A stretch of 64,000 nt of DNA, taken from Marsupella aquatica (lineage: Eukaryota; Marchantiophyta). The stretch covers positions 20,398,001 through 20,462,000 of the forward strand of contig OZ316897.1 of the NCBI GenBank assembly GCA_973895155.1, given 5' to 3'. The notes under the pieces are model-generated. The model did not search any database, was not told the origin of the DNA, and worked only from the letters and a program-made list of their open reading frames with translations. Below, piece by piece: positions 24,113-34,899 of the stretch. The position numbers were made by a program, and so were the translations under genes. How positions within the stretch are numbered: position 1 is the first letter of the stretch; every line of letters starts with the position of its first letter.

Positions 24113-24530
24113 GGGGGGGGGAGGGGGGGGGGGGGGGCTTTACAAGAGGGTGGGGGCAGTTCAGTGTATCTCCATCCAAAAGGAGAGGGCCAGTTACACA
24201 CACTAAAGTTAAAATGTTTGAGCCAAATGTGTCAGGTCTAGAGATAATAAATGCAAAACCCTGAATAGAAGTGGCTGCTTGGTCCATTCATTTTTCGACC
24301 ACCTCAAGAGGAGGTCCAAGCTTTTGACCAAAAAAACCCCATTTCAACAAAAAAGGGGCCCACAAAGTCAACCAGCTGGCAGATGACTAGGATCGGTATG
24401 TATTTGCATGATTGTGACCCGAAGTTCATGTAAAGTGAATTGTGGCCAGTTCCCACATTCAAATGGCTAACATTGCATCTCACACATAGAAAAAAAAAAG
24501 TGCTGCCCCCTTTTTCTTGTAAAGCCCCCC
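24113..24530. mobile_element. MITE-like element with G/C-run inverted termini
   Basis: The left end is a G run (24113-24137, one A inside) followed by CTTTACAAGAGGGTGGGGGCAG. The right end (24505-24530), read on the other strand, is GGGGGGCTTTACAAGAAAAAGGGGGCAG. The inverted termini therefore share G-run, CTTTACAAGA and GGGGGCAG in order. TAAAT occurs just outside both ends (24106-24110 and 24531-24535) and could be a target-site duplication. At about 420 bp with no coding capacity, a non-autonomous DNA transposon is the simplest reading. Confidence 0.7.
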
Positions 24531-26340
24531 TAAATGATATATATCTTTAAGAAAGTGAGGGTCATAAACGTGCCTTTACAAGAAGTTGGACCATTGCTTC
24601 CTGTTACCAAGATTAAATTTGGATGGTATAATGAATGGAACCAGCCTATAGTTGACTTGACAAGATCTGGGTGGTCCATTCCCGTATGGTATTCTACCAA
24701 TCCTACATGGCCATGAGTGGGCCCATGAGGATGTGCCTATAATTTACCCTACCTCTGCAGGTGGTCCAACTATTTCCAAACTTTGGTTCTTTCATTCAAC
24801 TGAGTTACATTTGTTAAACTTCATTTCTAATGATTTTGGTCCAGAGCCTATCTTCAGAACACAGTATGGCCCTCCACATTTTTTTGGTGAAAAAAAAAGT
24901 CACAAGTTTCCCAGTTCTTGTAAATTTAGGCTAAGTCCTAAGCCTTTTCAAATTTTACTTTCCAGGTGGTGTCACATATATTACGCTGATTGGCCATTTG
25001 ACCACACCTATGCACAAGGGTTATACTTGGCACGAAATAATTGGCAGCCATAGATTGTCCCGTTTCTGCATGAGCTTGAAGCTTGGTACTCATTAGTTGT
25101 CACCCGCAGATCAGCACACTTGTCATCACACTGTCTTGTACAGTATTTGGCATTAACAAACCTTGGGGCCACTTGCGGGGAAAATGAAAATCCCCAGCAT
25201 ATCCTCTAGCTACCCAATTGGAATAGGACACGAGATTTCATCGTGTCCTTAATGAGGTGAACAGAAATTCAGCCATGTGTGGTGCCAATCTGGAAGAAGA
25301 ATCCTAGTTCTCAAGGGTCTATTTTAGCATCTTGACAAATATTGTGGTCCAACCCACCCCTGTTTACTTCATCCTTTTTAATGAATCTCCGAAGCCTTCA
25401 TGGATTTTCCAAAAAGTTAGGATGTACTGACACAAAACACCAAGACATGCTTGGATGACACTCTTTATAGTTTTGCCACATCAGCTGTAAACCAGCTATT
25501 CACCCGTTTGCCACTAGGTAATATTAGTTTATGTGATGGTAAATTGAGGCTCTACTGTAGGTAACATTAGATTATGTGATGGTAAATTGAGGCTCATGCA
25601 TAGAGTACTCATGGCATCCTTCACAAAAATACAGTGTCTTTTGGCAGTTTCTACATAATATTTGACCATTTTTGTACTCATTGACAATAGAGAAATTATC
25701 TCAGAAAAAATCTGACACGTTGTCAGATAATACGTTGAGCATATTGATAACTCACTGATAATAGAGAACATGCTGAAAAAGTTGAGCTGAAAAAAATGAG
25801 AAGTTGCAATTGCACTAGTTTCCTTCCTTCATTTTAAAACCAAAATTTGCCTTGACTTGCTATCTTTGGAAGGACTCCCTGAATAATTTTTCTAGGTCAA
25901 GGCCATGGGGATAGGCAAAAGAAGCCCCAAGGCCCATTCGGGCTTAACTTTCTCTTTCTGGGAGAACAAAATTTTTGAAAATTACTATAGGTCCCCGAAG
26001 CCTTCCTACCGTAGCCTTGCCGATCCATCCGGGTTTCAAAAACGAGCCGCCAGTCCATCCGAGTTTCACAACCAAGCCGCCAGGCCATCCGAGTTTACTC
26101 CTTAGAGAGTGGAGAGAGGACGAAACAGAAAATACGAAGCGGAATGTTTCATCATAGTCACATCGCGACAAAAGACCGATCCGATCGCGCCACGCTGGCG
26201 CTCTGCCAAAAGTACAGACGCCCTGGCCCTGTACGGAGGGATTTTATTAACCTTCTCGGCTCGAAAGGGTTAAAAGATAGTTTTCACCTTGGTGAAAATA
26301 ATCTGGTGATCGTTCTCACGGCATCATTCATTTCTTGAGT
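24531..26340. other. Gene-free stretch with small tandem repeats
   Basis: No gene recognised. It includes a 43-bp duplication at 25515-25594 (TAGGTAA(T/C)ATTAG(T/A)TTATGTG) and a 9-bp-stem palindrome at 25225-25249 (AGGACACGA/TCGTGTCCT). The triplicated 30-mer at 26025-26100 is listed separately. Confidence 0.4.
26025..26100. repeat. 30-bp unit repeated 2.5 times
   Basis: CCATCCG(G/A)GTTTC begins at 26025, 26055 and 26085, a regular 30-bp period; the third copy is truncated. The units are 80-90 percent alike by eye. Minus-strand translation gives a short GW-rich repeat, but there is no sign of a gene around it. Confidence 0.85.
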
Positions 26341-26910
26341 GTTTGATACGCGAGACCCAAAATGGTTGTGGATTGAAAGACGGGATTATATCTCTTTTTC
26401 TTTCTGGAGCCTCCATTTTCCGGAGCTCTCTCGTCCTTCACAAAACATGGAGCTCATCATCGGACACTTCTTTCCCGTTGAGGCTCGGTTTCCGCAGCTG
26501 CTGTAGCGGTGTTTGAAAGGGCCGACTCGACTTCGCCGGACAACGAAGCAGAGAAGCAGAAGAGGCGGATGATGAGGAATTGATTCAGATCGGCGTCTCT
26601 TGAATCTGGATTCCTGTGCTCGAATCGGGATCGGATTTGGGGTTGAATGAATTGGGGATCGGATTTGGGGTTTTTCTTGGCGATAGAGGGAACAGAAGAG
26701 GAGTTCTCAGGTCGATCTGGAATATGAATGTGAGGAGACAGAGAAGGACGAGACCTACAGTTTTTTTTGTGGAGGATTCTTGATGAAGCTTTTTATCGTT
26801 GGCGGTGACGAGGCGAAGTAGTAGAGGAACGAGAAGGAAGGCGGGCGGGCGGACGGGCGAGCCCGAGAGAGATCCGGCCACAAGGAGACCAAGTGGAGCA
26901 CTAGCAGAAC
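26341..26910. other. Distal upstream region of the RHD3 gene
   Basis: No gene recognised. The minus-strand open frames here are arginine/leucine-rich and unlike known families. This stretch lies just outside the promoter segment that RHD3 shares with CAP-D2. Confidence 0.35.
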
Positions 26911-27433
26911 GAAACGGAGCGCGGGAGCAGGACACGTATGTGCAGGTCTACTGATTAACACCCTATATCCCGTTCGATCAAGTCGTTCGCAACTAGGTCG
27001 AAGCATTTGCTCAAGCTCCCGCAAAGAAATCTTACCTCTCCTAACACTCTGTCTCGTTTTCGTTCTCTACCACATTTGGCGTAAGCATTTTGTCAAAGCT
27101 CAGCGCTCAAAACTTCGCTTTACAAACACTCTGTCAAGATCTTGAACCTGCTATACTTACAAAACGCCGTTTGAATCAAATCTTAGCAGATGCATAGATC
27201 TTGAGTTTGACGTACTGAATTTCTGCAATGATGGCTCGTGCAGTTGAATTGAACGTCAACCTGGCGGAGCTGCTAGATCTACCAAGCAACTGAAAAAAAT
27301 AGGGTTTTTTTCCTCGCCCCGGTTTCTTCCCTGTCCCGTGTGATTTTTTCCCCGCGGACCGACGGACAACAATTTTGTTGGGGACACCCTCACTTCTCTC
27401 AGGAATCAGTAGATTCAAAAGCAGAATAGCAAC
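26911..27433 (+). promoter_or_regulatory. RHD3 upstream module, related to the CAP-D2 upstream module
   Basis: Five collinear blocks match the region before CAP-D2: GAAAC(G/A)GAGCGCGGGAGCAG (26911), CTAGGTCGAAGCATTT (26993), TTTGACGTACTGAA (27206), AAGCAACTGAA (27281) and GACGGACAACA (27361). The last three lie at nearly the same distance from the ATG in both genes. The module also repeats an AAGCATTTTGTCAAAGCTC-type word internally (26999 and 27085). It probably contains the promoter and 5' untranslated region; no TATA box is evident. Confidence 0.7.
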
Positions 27434-29965
27434 ATGACGGAATTAAACGATGCGAGTATGCCGGAGAAAGCCGCTTCTGGGGTAGATTCCTTGCAATTGA
27501 TCGATGGGGAGGGGCGTTTTGATGCTGCTGGCCTGGAGGCTTTCGTCAAGCACATAAAGCTGGCGGAGTGTGGTCTCTCCTACGCAGTGGTGGCCATCAT
27601 GGGCCCCCAAAGCAGCGGCAAAAGCACACTCTTGAATCATCTATTTGCCACATCGTTCACGGAAATGGATGCCTTCTCAGGAAGGAGCCAAACCACCCAG
27701 GGAGTATGGCTGGCTCGTGCAGCTGGGATTCAGCCATGCACCATCGTGATGGATTTAGAAGGGACTGATGGACGAGAACGAGGAGAGGATGACACCGCTT
27801 TTGAGAAACAGAGTTCTCTGTTTGCACTGGCAGTGGCAGATGTTCTCCTTATCAACATGTGGTGTCACGACATTGGCCGTGAGCAGGCTGCGAACAAGCC
27901 ACTCCTCAAGATTGTGTTCCAAGTCATGATGAGATTGTTCACTCCTCGCAAAACCACTCTGCTCTTCGTCATCCGGGACAAGACCCGGACACCAATGGAG
28001 GTTCTGGAGCCAATTCTCAGAGACGACGTCCGAAAGATTTGGGACAGTGCCCTAAAACCTCCGGCTTTCGATGGAACTCAGCTCTCGGACTGCTTCAATG
28101 TGCAGGTGACATCCCTCTCTAATTACGAGGAAAAGCCGGAAGTGTTCGAAGATCAGGTTGCGGATTTGCGTGAGCGATTCCAGAATTCCATTGCCCCTGG
28201 TGGGCTTGCCGGTGATCGAAGAGTAGCCGTACCTGGGACTGCCTTTCCTGTTAGCACAAAAGCCATCTGGGAGAGTATTAGGGAGAACAGAGACCTTGAT
28301 CTACCTGCGCACAAGGTTATGGTTGCAACTGTTCGGTGTGAAGAGATTGCACAGGAAAAATTGTCAGATTTCTTAAAGAGTGAAGATTGGATTGAGCTCA
28401 AGGAGAGTGCAGAGAGAGGTGAAGTCAATGGCTTTGGGGCGAAGTTAAACTTTCTTTTAAGCAAATATATCTCAGACTACGACGACGAGGTTTCGTATTT
28501 TGATGAGAATGTGAGGACTAGTAAGCGCAATTTTTTTGTGTCGCAAGCACTGGAGCACGTGAATCCCGTATCTCAAGCAATTTTGTATCATCATCGTAAT
28601 GGAGCGCTCGACAGGTTTAAGCAGGGGCTTAAGGATTGGGCCGACCTTCCGGATGGTGGGGAAGGCTTTGCCACAGCTGTTCGTCAGTGCACTGAGGCTG
28701 CTTTGTCGGATTTTGACAAAGGGGTTGCTGATGCCCAAGTGACTTATGCTCAGTGGGATGCTTCAAAGTTCCGAGAGAAGCTTCAAAGGGACATTGCTGC
28801 GCACGCCTCTTTAGTCCGCACTGAGAAGATTCGAGCCATCGTCTCTGCAGCGGAGAAACAGCTGCAAGAGAATGTTGGGCACCCCACTGGCGCTTTATTG
28901 GACTCGGCAGGGCCGGACACATGGTCAGCAATCAGAGATCTGCTTGATCGTGAAATTGATGCTGCTCAATCGTCCTTGCTAAAAGCCCTATCTGGCTTTG
29001 AACTGGAGAAGGATGAGGAAAGAACAATAGTGCAGGATCTGGCTAAGTTCGGAAGGCTTGTTGTAGAGAATGAGGCAAAGAAAGGAGCCGCTCAAGCATT
29101 GTTACGCATGAAGGACTGGTTCACCACACATTTCAGCCATGATGCGGATTCACTGCCTCGACTTTGGTCGGAGAAGGATGACATTCGGGCACTCGCAAGA
29201 CAAGCCCGGTCTTCGTCTCTGAAAGGATTAGCTGTTTTGGCTGCAGTCCGACTTGATGAGAAGACAACCGACGGTATTGAACCAGCTTTAGCTACCTTGT
29301 TGGGTGATTCACAAGAACAAGTATTATCTAGATCTGCAAACGTAACATCTGATGGTAAGGGCTCCTCCCTTCAAGTATCCAATCCTCTCGCTGCAAGCTC
29401 GTGGGATGGAATTGACACCGATTACACTCTCTTGACTCCAACACAATGTAAAAACATCTGGAGGCAATTTAAAGCAGAGACTGACTTCACTATCAGTCAG
29501 GCCTTATCTGCACAGGAGTCTCACAGGAGCAATAACTCTTGGCTGCCTCCTCCATGGGCCATGGCTGCCATTGTGGTGTTAGGCTTCAATGAGTTCATGG
29601 CGCTCCTCAGGAATCCTTTGTATTTGTTAGTTTTCTTTGTTGTCTACCTTCTAGGGAGAGCGCTCTGGGTACAACTTGACGTAGGAGCCGAATTCCGGCA
29701 TGGCATCATGCCTGGCGTCTTGAGCTTGTCAAGCAAGCTTCTCCCCAGTGTCATGAGTACATTGACCAAGCTTGCTGAAGCTGGTTCCAATGTTGGAAGG
29801 TCCAATGAGAGATCTAGTTTTAGTTCCACATCCAGTTCTCCGCAGAACAGAAGTAATACCGAGTTGCAGGATTTTCCTGACGAAAGTGAGTACAGTAATG
29901 TCATTGACGCTAATGCTTCGCTGAGGAATAGGCCACCTAGAAAGCTTGCTGAATATGCCAATTAA
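27434..29965 (+). CDS. RHD3: RHD3/SEY1-type ER-shaping dynamin-like GTPase
   Basis: 843 residues in one uninterrupted frame. The N-terminal GTPase has the P-loop GPQSSGKST (57-65), switch threonines in TTQGVW (87-92), the G3 motif DLEGTDGRERGEDD (107-120) and the atlastin-type RD of FVIRDKTRTP (about 181). A long helical middle domain follows. Near residues 705-750, WLPPPWA introduces two closely spaced hydrophobic segments (membrane hairpin), then a serine-rich cytosolic tail. This is the full architecture of plant ROOT HAIR DEFECTIVE 3 and yeast Sey1, which fuse ER tubules by GTP-driven dimerisation. Length is normal for the family (about 800-870). The absence of introns is odd, because flowering-plant RHD3 genes have many. 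The ATG was chosen as the first in frame, just after the conserved upstream module. Confidence 0.97.
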   Translation: MTELNDASMPEKAASGVDSLQLIDGEGRFDAAGLEAFVKHIKLAECGLSYAVVAIMGPQSSGKSTLLNHLFATSFTEMDAFSGRSQTTQGVWLARAAGIQPCTIVMDLEGTDGRERGEDDTAFEKQSSLFALAVADVLLINMWCHDIGREQAANKPLLKIVFQVMMRLFTPRKTTLLFVIRDKTRTPMEVLEPILRDDVRKIWDSALKPPAFDGTQLSDCFNVQVTSLSNYEEKPEVFEDQVADLRERFQNSIAPGGLAGDRRVAVPGTAFPVSTKAIWESIRENRDLDLPAHKVMVATVRCEEIAQEKLSDFLKSEDWIELKESAERGEVNGFGAKLNFLLSKYISDYDDEVSYFDENVRTSKRNFFVSQALEHVNPVSQAILYHHRNGALDRFKQGLKDWADLPDGGEGFATAVRQCTEAALSDFDKGVADAQVTYAQWDASKFREKLQRDIAAHASLVRTEKIRAIVSAAEKQLQENVGHPTGALLDSAGPDTWSAIRDLLDREIDAAQSSLLKALSGFELEKDEERTIVQDLAKFGRLVVENEAKKGAAQALLRMKDWFTTHFSHDADSLPRLWSEKDDIRALARQARSSSLKGLAVLAAVRLDEKTTDGIEPALATLLGDSQEQVLSRSANVTSDGKGSSLQVSNPLAASSWDGIDTDYTLLTPTQCKNIWRQFKAETDFTISQALSAQESHRSNNSWLPPPWAMAAIVVLGFNEFMALLRNPLYLLVFFVVYLLGRALWVQLDVGAEFRHGIMPGVLSLSSKLLPSVMSTLTKLAEAGSNVGRSNERSSFSSTSSSPQNRSNTELQDFPDESEYSNVIDANASLRNRPPRKLAEYAN

Positions 29966-31451
29966 TATGGTTCCTCCGGTTCGCTTCGTAAAATGTTTTG
30001 AAAATATTGTTGATTTTGAATTACCCGAAGTATGTATACCGTTATCTGAAAACACTTCTTTGATTTGTTCGTTCTTGTCCTCTTTGCTCATCCTTGACTC
30101 ACTATTGATGATATGAACGGAGCTCAGAACATCTGGAAATTCTGACATTTTTGAATAGATTTCGTTCTCTGTTAGTTCTACCGAGTATAAGACGAACTGT
30201 GTGCTGCAAAGAATAGTTGGTACCATGAAACTCTGACAATGACTCTGGCAATGAATGTCTAGTCTTATTTACAGTTATCCTGTTGACCAGACAGAAATGA
30301 TGATTGTGTCATGGAACATTAACTTGAAGGTTTCTAGAGTTGTCCAGATAGTTGATTTCAATTCCTTGAGCTTGAACGAGCTTGAAGTCTCTAACTGCTG
30401 CCAACATATCAAAGACACAAATCAGAAGGGCGAATTCCGAACGGGTTCCTAAGGCAAGAGCAAACAAAACAGAATGTACACACAGACGAGGGTTCCTCGA
30501 ACGAAGCTACTTTGGAGACACACATTCCCGTCAAAAGTTTACTTTTTTGATCTGCAGATTCCCGCCTGTGCTCCACTTTAGAATGAACAGGTTGTGGGAG
30601 TCTCGAACATTCGTCGACCTCCTTCAAATGTGAATAGCTGAACGATCATCCTGTACTCACGTTGCACGCGAATGGTGTCAGTTTCTTTTTGTCGAACCGC
30701 CCAAGAGCGTTTTCCTCGGTGACATGATACTTTGTACGTTGCAAAGCTCACGCAGTCTCTTAGAACGAAGAGAAATTTGAACAGATGAGGGAAGCGTTCT
30801 CGTCTTCATGGGGCCAACGCGAAAACGCAAACCTTACTCTGGTTTCGTACTCCGTTTGCTTTGAAGTCCACTATCTGTGAGCAGTGTTGTGGAAATTTCC
30901 AGAATCCAACGAGGAGAACCATAGGGCAGGACAAGTGGCCCATCGATGTTTTTCATTAAAAATAGGCTAATTTCATTATTTGGGAGACCCCATGGGTAGT
31001 TCGGTATCCTCTTCTCTGATTCATACAAGCTGGCTCATGATTTGATGATCATCCTAGATACAACACAGCTTCCATCTACAGTAAGTAGTAAATAGTTCCC
31101 TAAGTGCGATCCCGGAGTTGTTCTTGCTCATCTCTATTGATAAGCAATTCTCTAATGTCAAACCAGGGTGTGTCAAAAGTCTTTGTTTCTTTCTGCAGTG
31201 GTTGAATTTGCTCATTTGATTTTCTAGCGTCTTCAATAACGAGGAATTGAAAGTGTCGTATCGCTTGAGGGTAATGGGAAAGTGATGAGAAAATCCCTTG
31301 GTTTGTCAAAATGCAGTCTTTACAAATTGTTCAAGTCCGAGCTTTACAATGAGAGTTTTTAAGGTAAATAAAAATTGCAACCTAAACTGTTCACGTGGTA
31401 GGGCAGGTTGATGCCCCTTCCAACAGAGTTCGCACGCCACCTATGTAAACC
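29966..31451. other. Intergenic, convergent 3' ends of RHD3 and glyoxalase
   Basis: About 1.5 kb between two convergent genes, which should include both 3' untranslated regions. No coding region, RNA gene or repeat was recognised. Confidence 0.5.
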
Positions 31452-32603
31452 TTAAGCCAATTCCAGTTCCTTCTGGAGATCGGAATTGTCAACAAAGACT
31501 GATTTCCAGCCATCTGGGTCAAGAACAGCTGTGATTTTGGTGTTGAGGCCCGGCAGCGGCCCAGGCTCACGAATGATTTGTCCCCCACAAGCACGAAGAG
31601 CATCAGCTGTCTTGTACACATCATCTGTCCCAACTGCAATCTGAGCATAGCCCGTCCCCTTGGTATACTCACTTACACCATAGTTGTAAGTCAATTCCAA
31701 AACCGTAGTTTTCTGCTCATCTAAACCATATCCCATCATAGCAATCGAGTATTTGTACTGAGGGACATCTTTTCTGCTCAGAAGGTTCAAGCCAAATGCC
31801 TTCTCATAGAAGGCAATCGCTCTGTCCAAATCACCCACACGTAAACAAACTTGTGCAAACGGCTCAGGCGTTGGAGGCCTTTGGATGAGCTCAAACTTGT
31901 ACCCATCAGGATCATCCACAAAAGCAATTATCGACGAGCCACCTTTCACTGGCCCAGGCTCACGAGAGACCTTGCCCCCCTTCAATTTCACGAGATCGAC
32001 TGTCTTCTGCACATCCTCTACAGCAATTCCGAAATGGCCAAATCCCGTTCCAATGTCGTAGGAATCCTGGCCATAGTTGTATGTCAGCTCCACCGCAAAA
32101 TTGGTCTCTTCTGGCCCATACCCGAGAAAAGCGTTCGAGTACTTGTCTTCCGGAATGTCGCGCTGGCGCAAAAGCTTCATCCCCAGCACCTCCGTGTAGA
32201 ACTTGATCGTCCTCTCCAAGTTCCCGACTCGGTAGACGACATGGAGGAGCCGTCGCTTGTCCCTGTTGGTGAAGTCCACGAGACTGGGGTCGAGAGATGG
32301 AGCAGATTCAGCTGCAGCAGCAGCAGCTGCAGACGGCAATGGAGCCCCTCCCCCTAATCCTGAAAGCCCTCCGACGGCTATCAACGACGAAACGACTTGT
32401 CTCCGGTTGTGGACCGTGAGCGGCGTGCCGAGGATCGAGCTGCCTGGATTCCGTGCCCCCTCCTGAAGCTCCGCCGCTACCGATCGAGACCCAGCTGCAG
32501 GAAGAGAAGTGGAGGCGCTACTTTGGAGAAGGCGAACACTCCTGATCACAGCAGCTGAAGGAGGAGCCAGAGCGGCTATCGAGCTCGCCATCGCCATCGC
32601 CAT
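31452..32603 (-). CDS. Plastid glyoxalase I (lactoylglutathione lyase), two-domain
   Basis: 383 residues, intronless. It isomerises the hemithioacetal of methylglyoxal and glutathione to S-lactoylglutathione. Residues 1-100 are a targeting region: a Ser/Ala/Arg-rich transit peptide, then NRRQVVSSLIAVGGLSG (66-82) and an alanine run ending near 99. Two VOC domains follow (about 116-245 and 250-375). The N domain keeps the metal ligands His121, Glu172, His190 and Glu238. In the C domain the matching positions are Gln251, Glu303, Gln321 and Val369, so only one active site is likely; this asymmetry is usual in two-domain plant enzymes. The twin-arginine plus hydrophobic segment suggests a second, thylakoid-lumen signal. 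The start is the first ATG of a MAMAMASS cluster, and a start at codon 3 or 5 would change little. Confidence 0.95.
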   Translation of the reverse strand: MAMAMASSIAALAPPSAAVIRSVRLLQSSASTSLPAAGSRSVAAELQEGARNPGSSILGTPLTVHNRRQVVSSLIAVGGLSGLGGGAPLPSAAAAAAAESAPSLDPSLVDFTNRDKRRLLHVVYRVGNLERTIKFYTEVLGMKLLRQRDIPEDKYSNAFLGYGPEETNFAVELTYNYGQDSYDIGTGFGHFGIAVEDVQKTVDLVKLKGGKVSREPGPVKGGSSIIAFVDDPDGYKFELIQRPPTPEPFAQVCLRVGDLDRAIAFYEKAFGLNLLSRKDVPQYKYSIAMMGYGLDEQKTTVLELTYNYGVSEYTKGTGYAQIAVGTDDVYKTADALRACGGQIIREPGPLPGLNTKITAVLDPDGWKSVFVDNSDLQKELELA

Positions 32604-34210
32604 GGCTCTTCTTCTTCCCCTTTCTTGGACTCTGCTCTTCCTCGGACTACGCTATCACGTAGTAAGTAGTCAACTAAGAAGCACACGATTCCGTTTTCAT
32701 CGAGGAGATTGAGAAAGCTGATGATATTTGTTGCGATGACGGTCTCCAGTTCAACGCACAGGGAATCATGAATGTGGGCAATCGAGCGACATTACCTTTG
32801 AATCACTTATTGGATTGGAAACACGAGCAATTTAAAGTGCCCCACGCAATCACAATCATTTGGGTCTTCACTTTTTCGGCCAAATGGATTGCAATTCGTG
32901 CAGAGCAGAACACAGAGAGAGAGCGTTCGCATGAATCTGCTCCGGTGTCGAACGTTTTTGCACCGCACAAAGTTTCTGAGCAGAATGTGATTCACTTGTG
33001 TTATCCAGAGGGAACATTCTCGAAACATGAATCTGAAGAAGACCCGGATGGACCGGAGGGTTTGCTTCAAAGACCCGGATGGACTCGAAAGGGCTTTACA
33101 CCTCAATGTAAGACACGTACCGGACTTTACTGAGTTTCACCTTGTTATTATGTTATAGTAATTTTGTTTACAAGGCATTGTGTGCCATAATGTATATATT
33201 TCAAACTGCCAAAAACAAAGGGCTGGGGCCCACTGAGACATGATCCCTCAGGCAAAAGACCCAATCAAGGGGGGATGATCCAAAGGGAGAAGAAAGGCTG
33301 GGAAACAAAGAAATAAAAGAACTACCATGGACCCAAAAATCAGAACCCCAAAGCCTACCAATAGGCAAACTGAAGAGCCTCATAGAGCTCTGGTGCAAAC
33401 TGCATAAGAGTCAAGCAAAAGAATCCTAGTGGGAGACCCTACCACAAACAACCTCATCCCTACAAAGAATAGTGAAGTCATGCCCTTGCTAAAGCACAAC
33501 AGGCACCCTCTGTCTAAAAAATGTCTTGATGACAGACACAGTCCGTCTGTCACTAGGGATAAGGCCTCCACTCGGCGTATGGAACTGTGCAACAATGTAA
33601 GAAACGGTCAAAAGATGGGTGTCGCCCCAAAGATCTTCACAGCAAATGGTTAGAAGAATGTCAGAGTTTAGAAGGGTTCCTAGGGATACAAAGTCCTAAG
33701 AGATTTATATTTCAACTAATTATAGTATCAGTACTACCATGAGGAGATAAAAGTGTGACTTGCATTCTTCTCTATAAATGCCCTGAGAAAAACAGAGAAA
33801 AATATTACTTTAAAGAGAAAAACATCAAAGGGGATTAAGTAGACCATAAGTACAGTTTACTTTTGTGATGAAAATTAACTTTTGCATTTTTTAATTGTGG
33901 TGCTAAGCTGGCTAGGGGATTATCAGCTTCAACCTCAAGGATACTACTGAAACTACTTGTTTTGAGCACTATACAAAAGAGAAAACAGAGAAGGGTTAAA
34001 TTGTCACTGTCACTCAAAATGCCAGAGGGCCGGGTTTCCCCCCACTCTTTTGGTTTCTTTAGGAAATTTTAGACTACTTATGGTGCCTGTGTCACCGAGT
34101 CTTGAGGATCCTTACAAAATTGTCCCTGACTTTTGAGGGTGATTTACTTTCCATATTTCAATCCTTTGTTGTTGACCTAGTGCAAACCCATGTTAAGTAC
34201 ACACCACGCT
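32604..34210. other. Intergenic between glyoxalase and the tandem repeat block
   Basis: Contains the glyoxalase promoter side (just above 32603) and AT-leaning sequence without recognisable genes or repeats. No TATA box was identified with confidence. Confidence 0.4.
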
Positions 34211-34830
34211 CTTCTTCCCGGGAGTGTGCACTTAGAGAGAGACGAGTGTACAGAGTCGGACCAGGGGGTGAGATCATGTACACTGAACATCCTATGAAAC
34301 CTACCTCACCCTCCACATTCTCAGGGGTGAATCTGATGACGAAATGAGGTAACTAAAAGCTTGGGATACAGCTGATGCTTCTTCTCGTGAGTGAGCACTT
34401 AGAGAGAGAAGAGTGTACAGCCTTGGACCAGGGGGTGAGACCATGTACACCGGAGACCATGTACACCGGACACATCATAAAACCTACCTCACCCTCCACA
34501 ATCTTGGGGGTAAACCAGATGGTGCAATGAGGTACTATACTTCTTCCCGGGAGTGTGCACTTAGAGAGAGAAGAGTGTACAGCCTTGGACCAGGGGGTGA
34601 GACCAGGTACACTGGACACCCTATGGATCCCACCTCAGCGTGAATCGGATGGTGAAATGAGGTACTGTAAACAAAAATCTCTGGATACACCCGGGAGTGT
34701 GCACTTAGAGAGAGAAGATTGTACAGCCTCGGACCAGGGGGTGAGACCATGTACACCGGACACTCCATGAAACCCACCTCAGCCTCCACATTCTCGGGGG
34801 TGAATCGGAAAGTGAAACGAGGTACTGTAC
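34211..34830. repeat. Four-copy tandem repeat, about 145-167 bp per unit
   Basis: Units start near 34211, 34378, 34540 and 34687. Each has (CCC)GGGAGTGTGCACTTAGAG, then AGTGTACAG, GGACCAGGGGGTGAGA, CATGTACAC(C/T)G and finally a TGAGGTA(C)T end. The second unit carries a further 17-bp internal duplication (GAGACCATGTACACCGG, about 34436-34470). The array abuts the CAP-D2 upstream module. Open frames inside it follow the repeat and are not convincing genes. Confidence 0.95.
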
Positions 34831-34899
34831 CAGTGTAAACGCAAAACTCGGGAAACAGCGCTGAAAGCGAAAACGTCGGACCTCAAAGCGACGATGTTT

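Noticed and set aside
26585-27024. Overlapping minus-strand open frames before RHD3
   Set aside because: Arginine/leucine-rich low-complexity products in a GC-rich upstream region; no family resemblance.
30425-30450. AAGGGCGAATTCC resembles a common cloning-vector junction
   Set aside because: Only about 13 bases match and the flanks are ordinary genomic sequence, so a chance match is more likely than vector contamination.
34353-34789. Open frames across the tandem array (GPGGETMYTG-type peptides)
   Set aside because: They follow the 150-bp repeat on both strands and drift in frame between units, so they are a by-product of the repeat.
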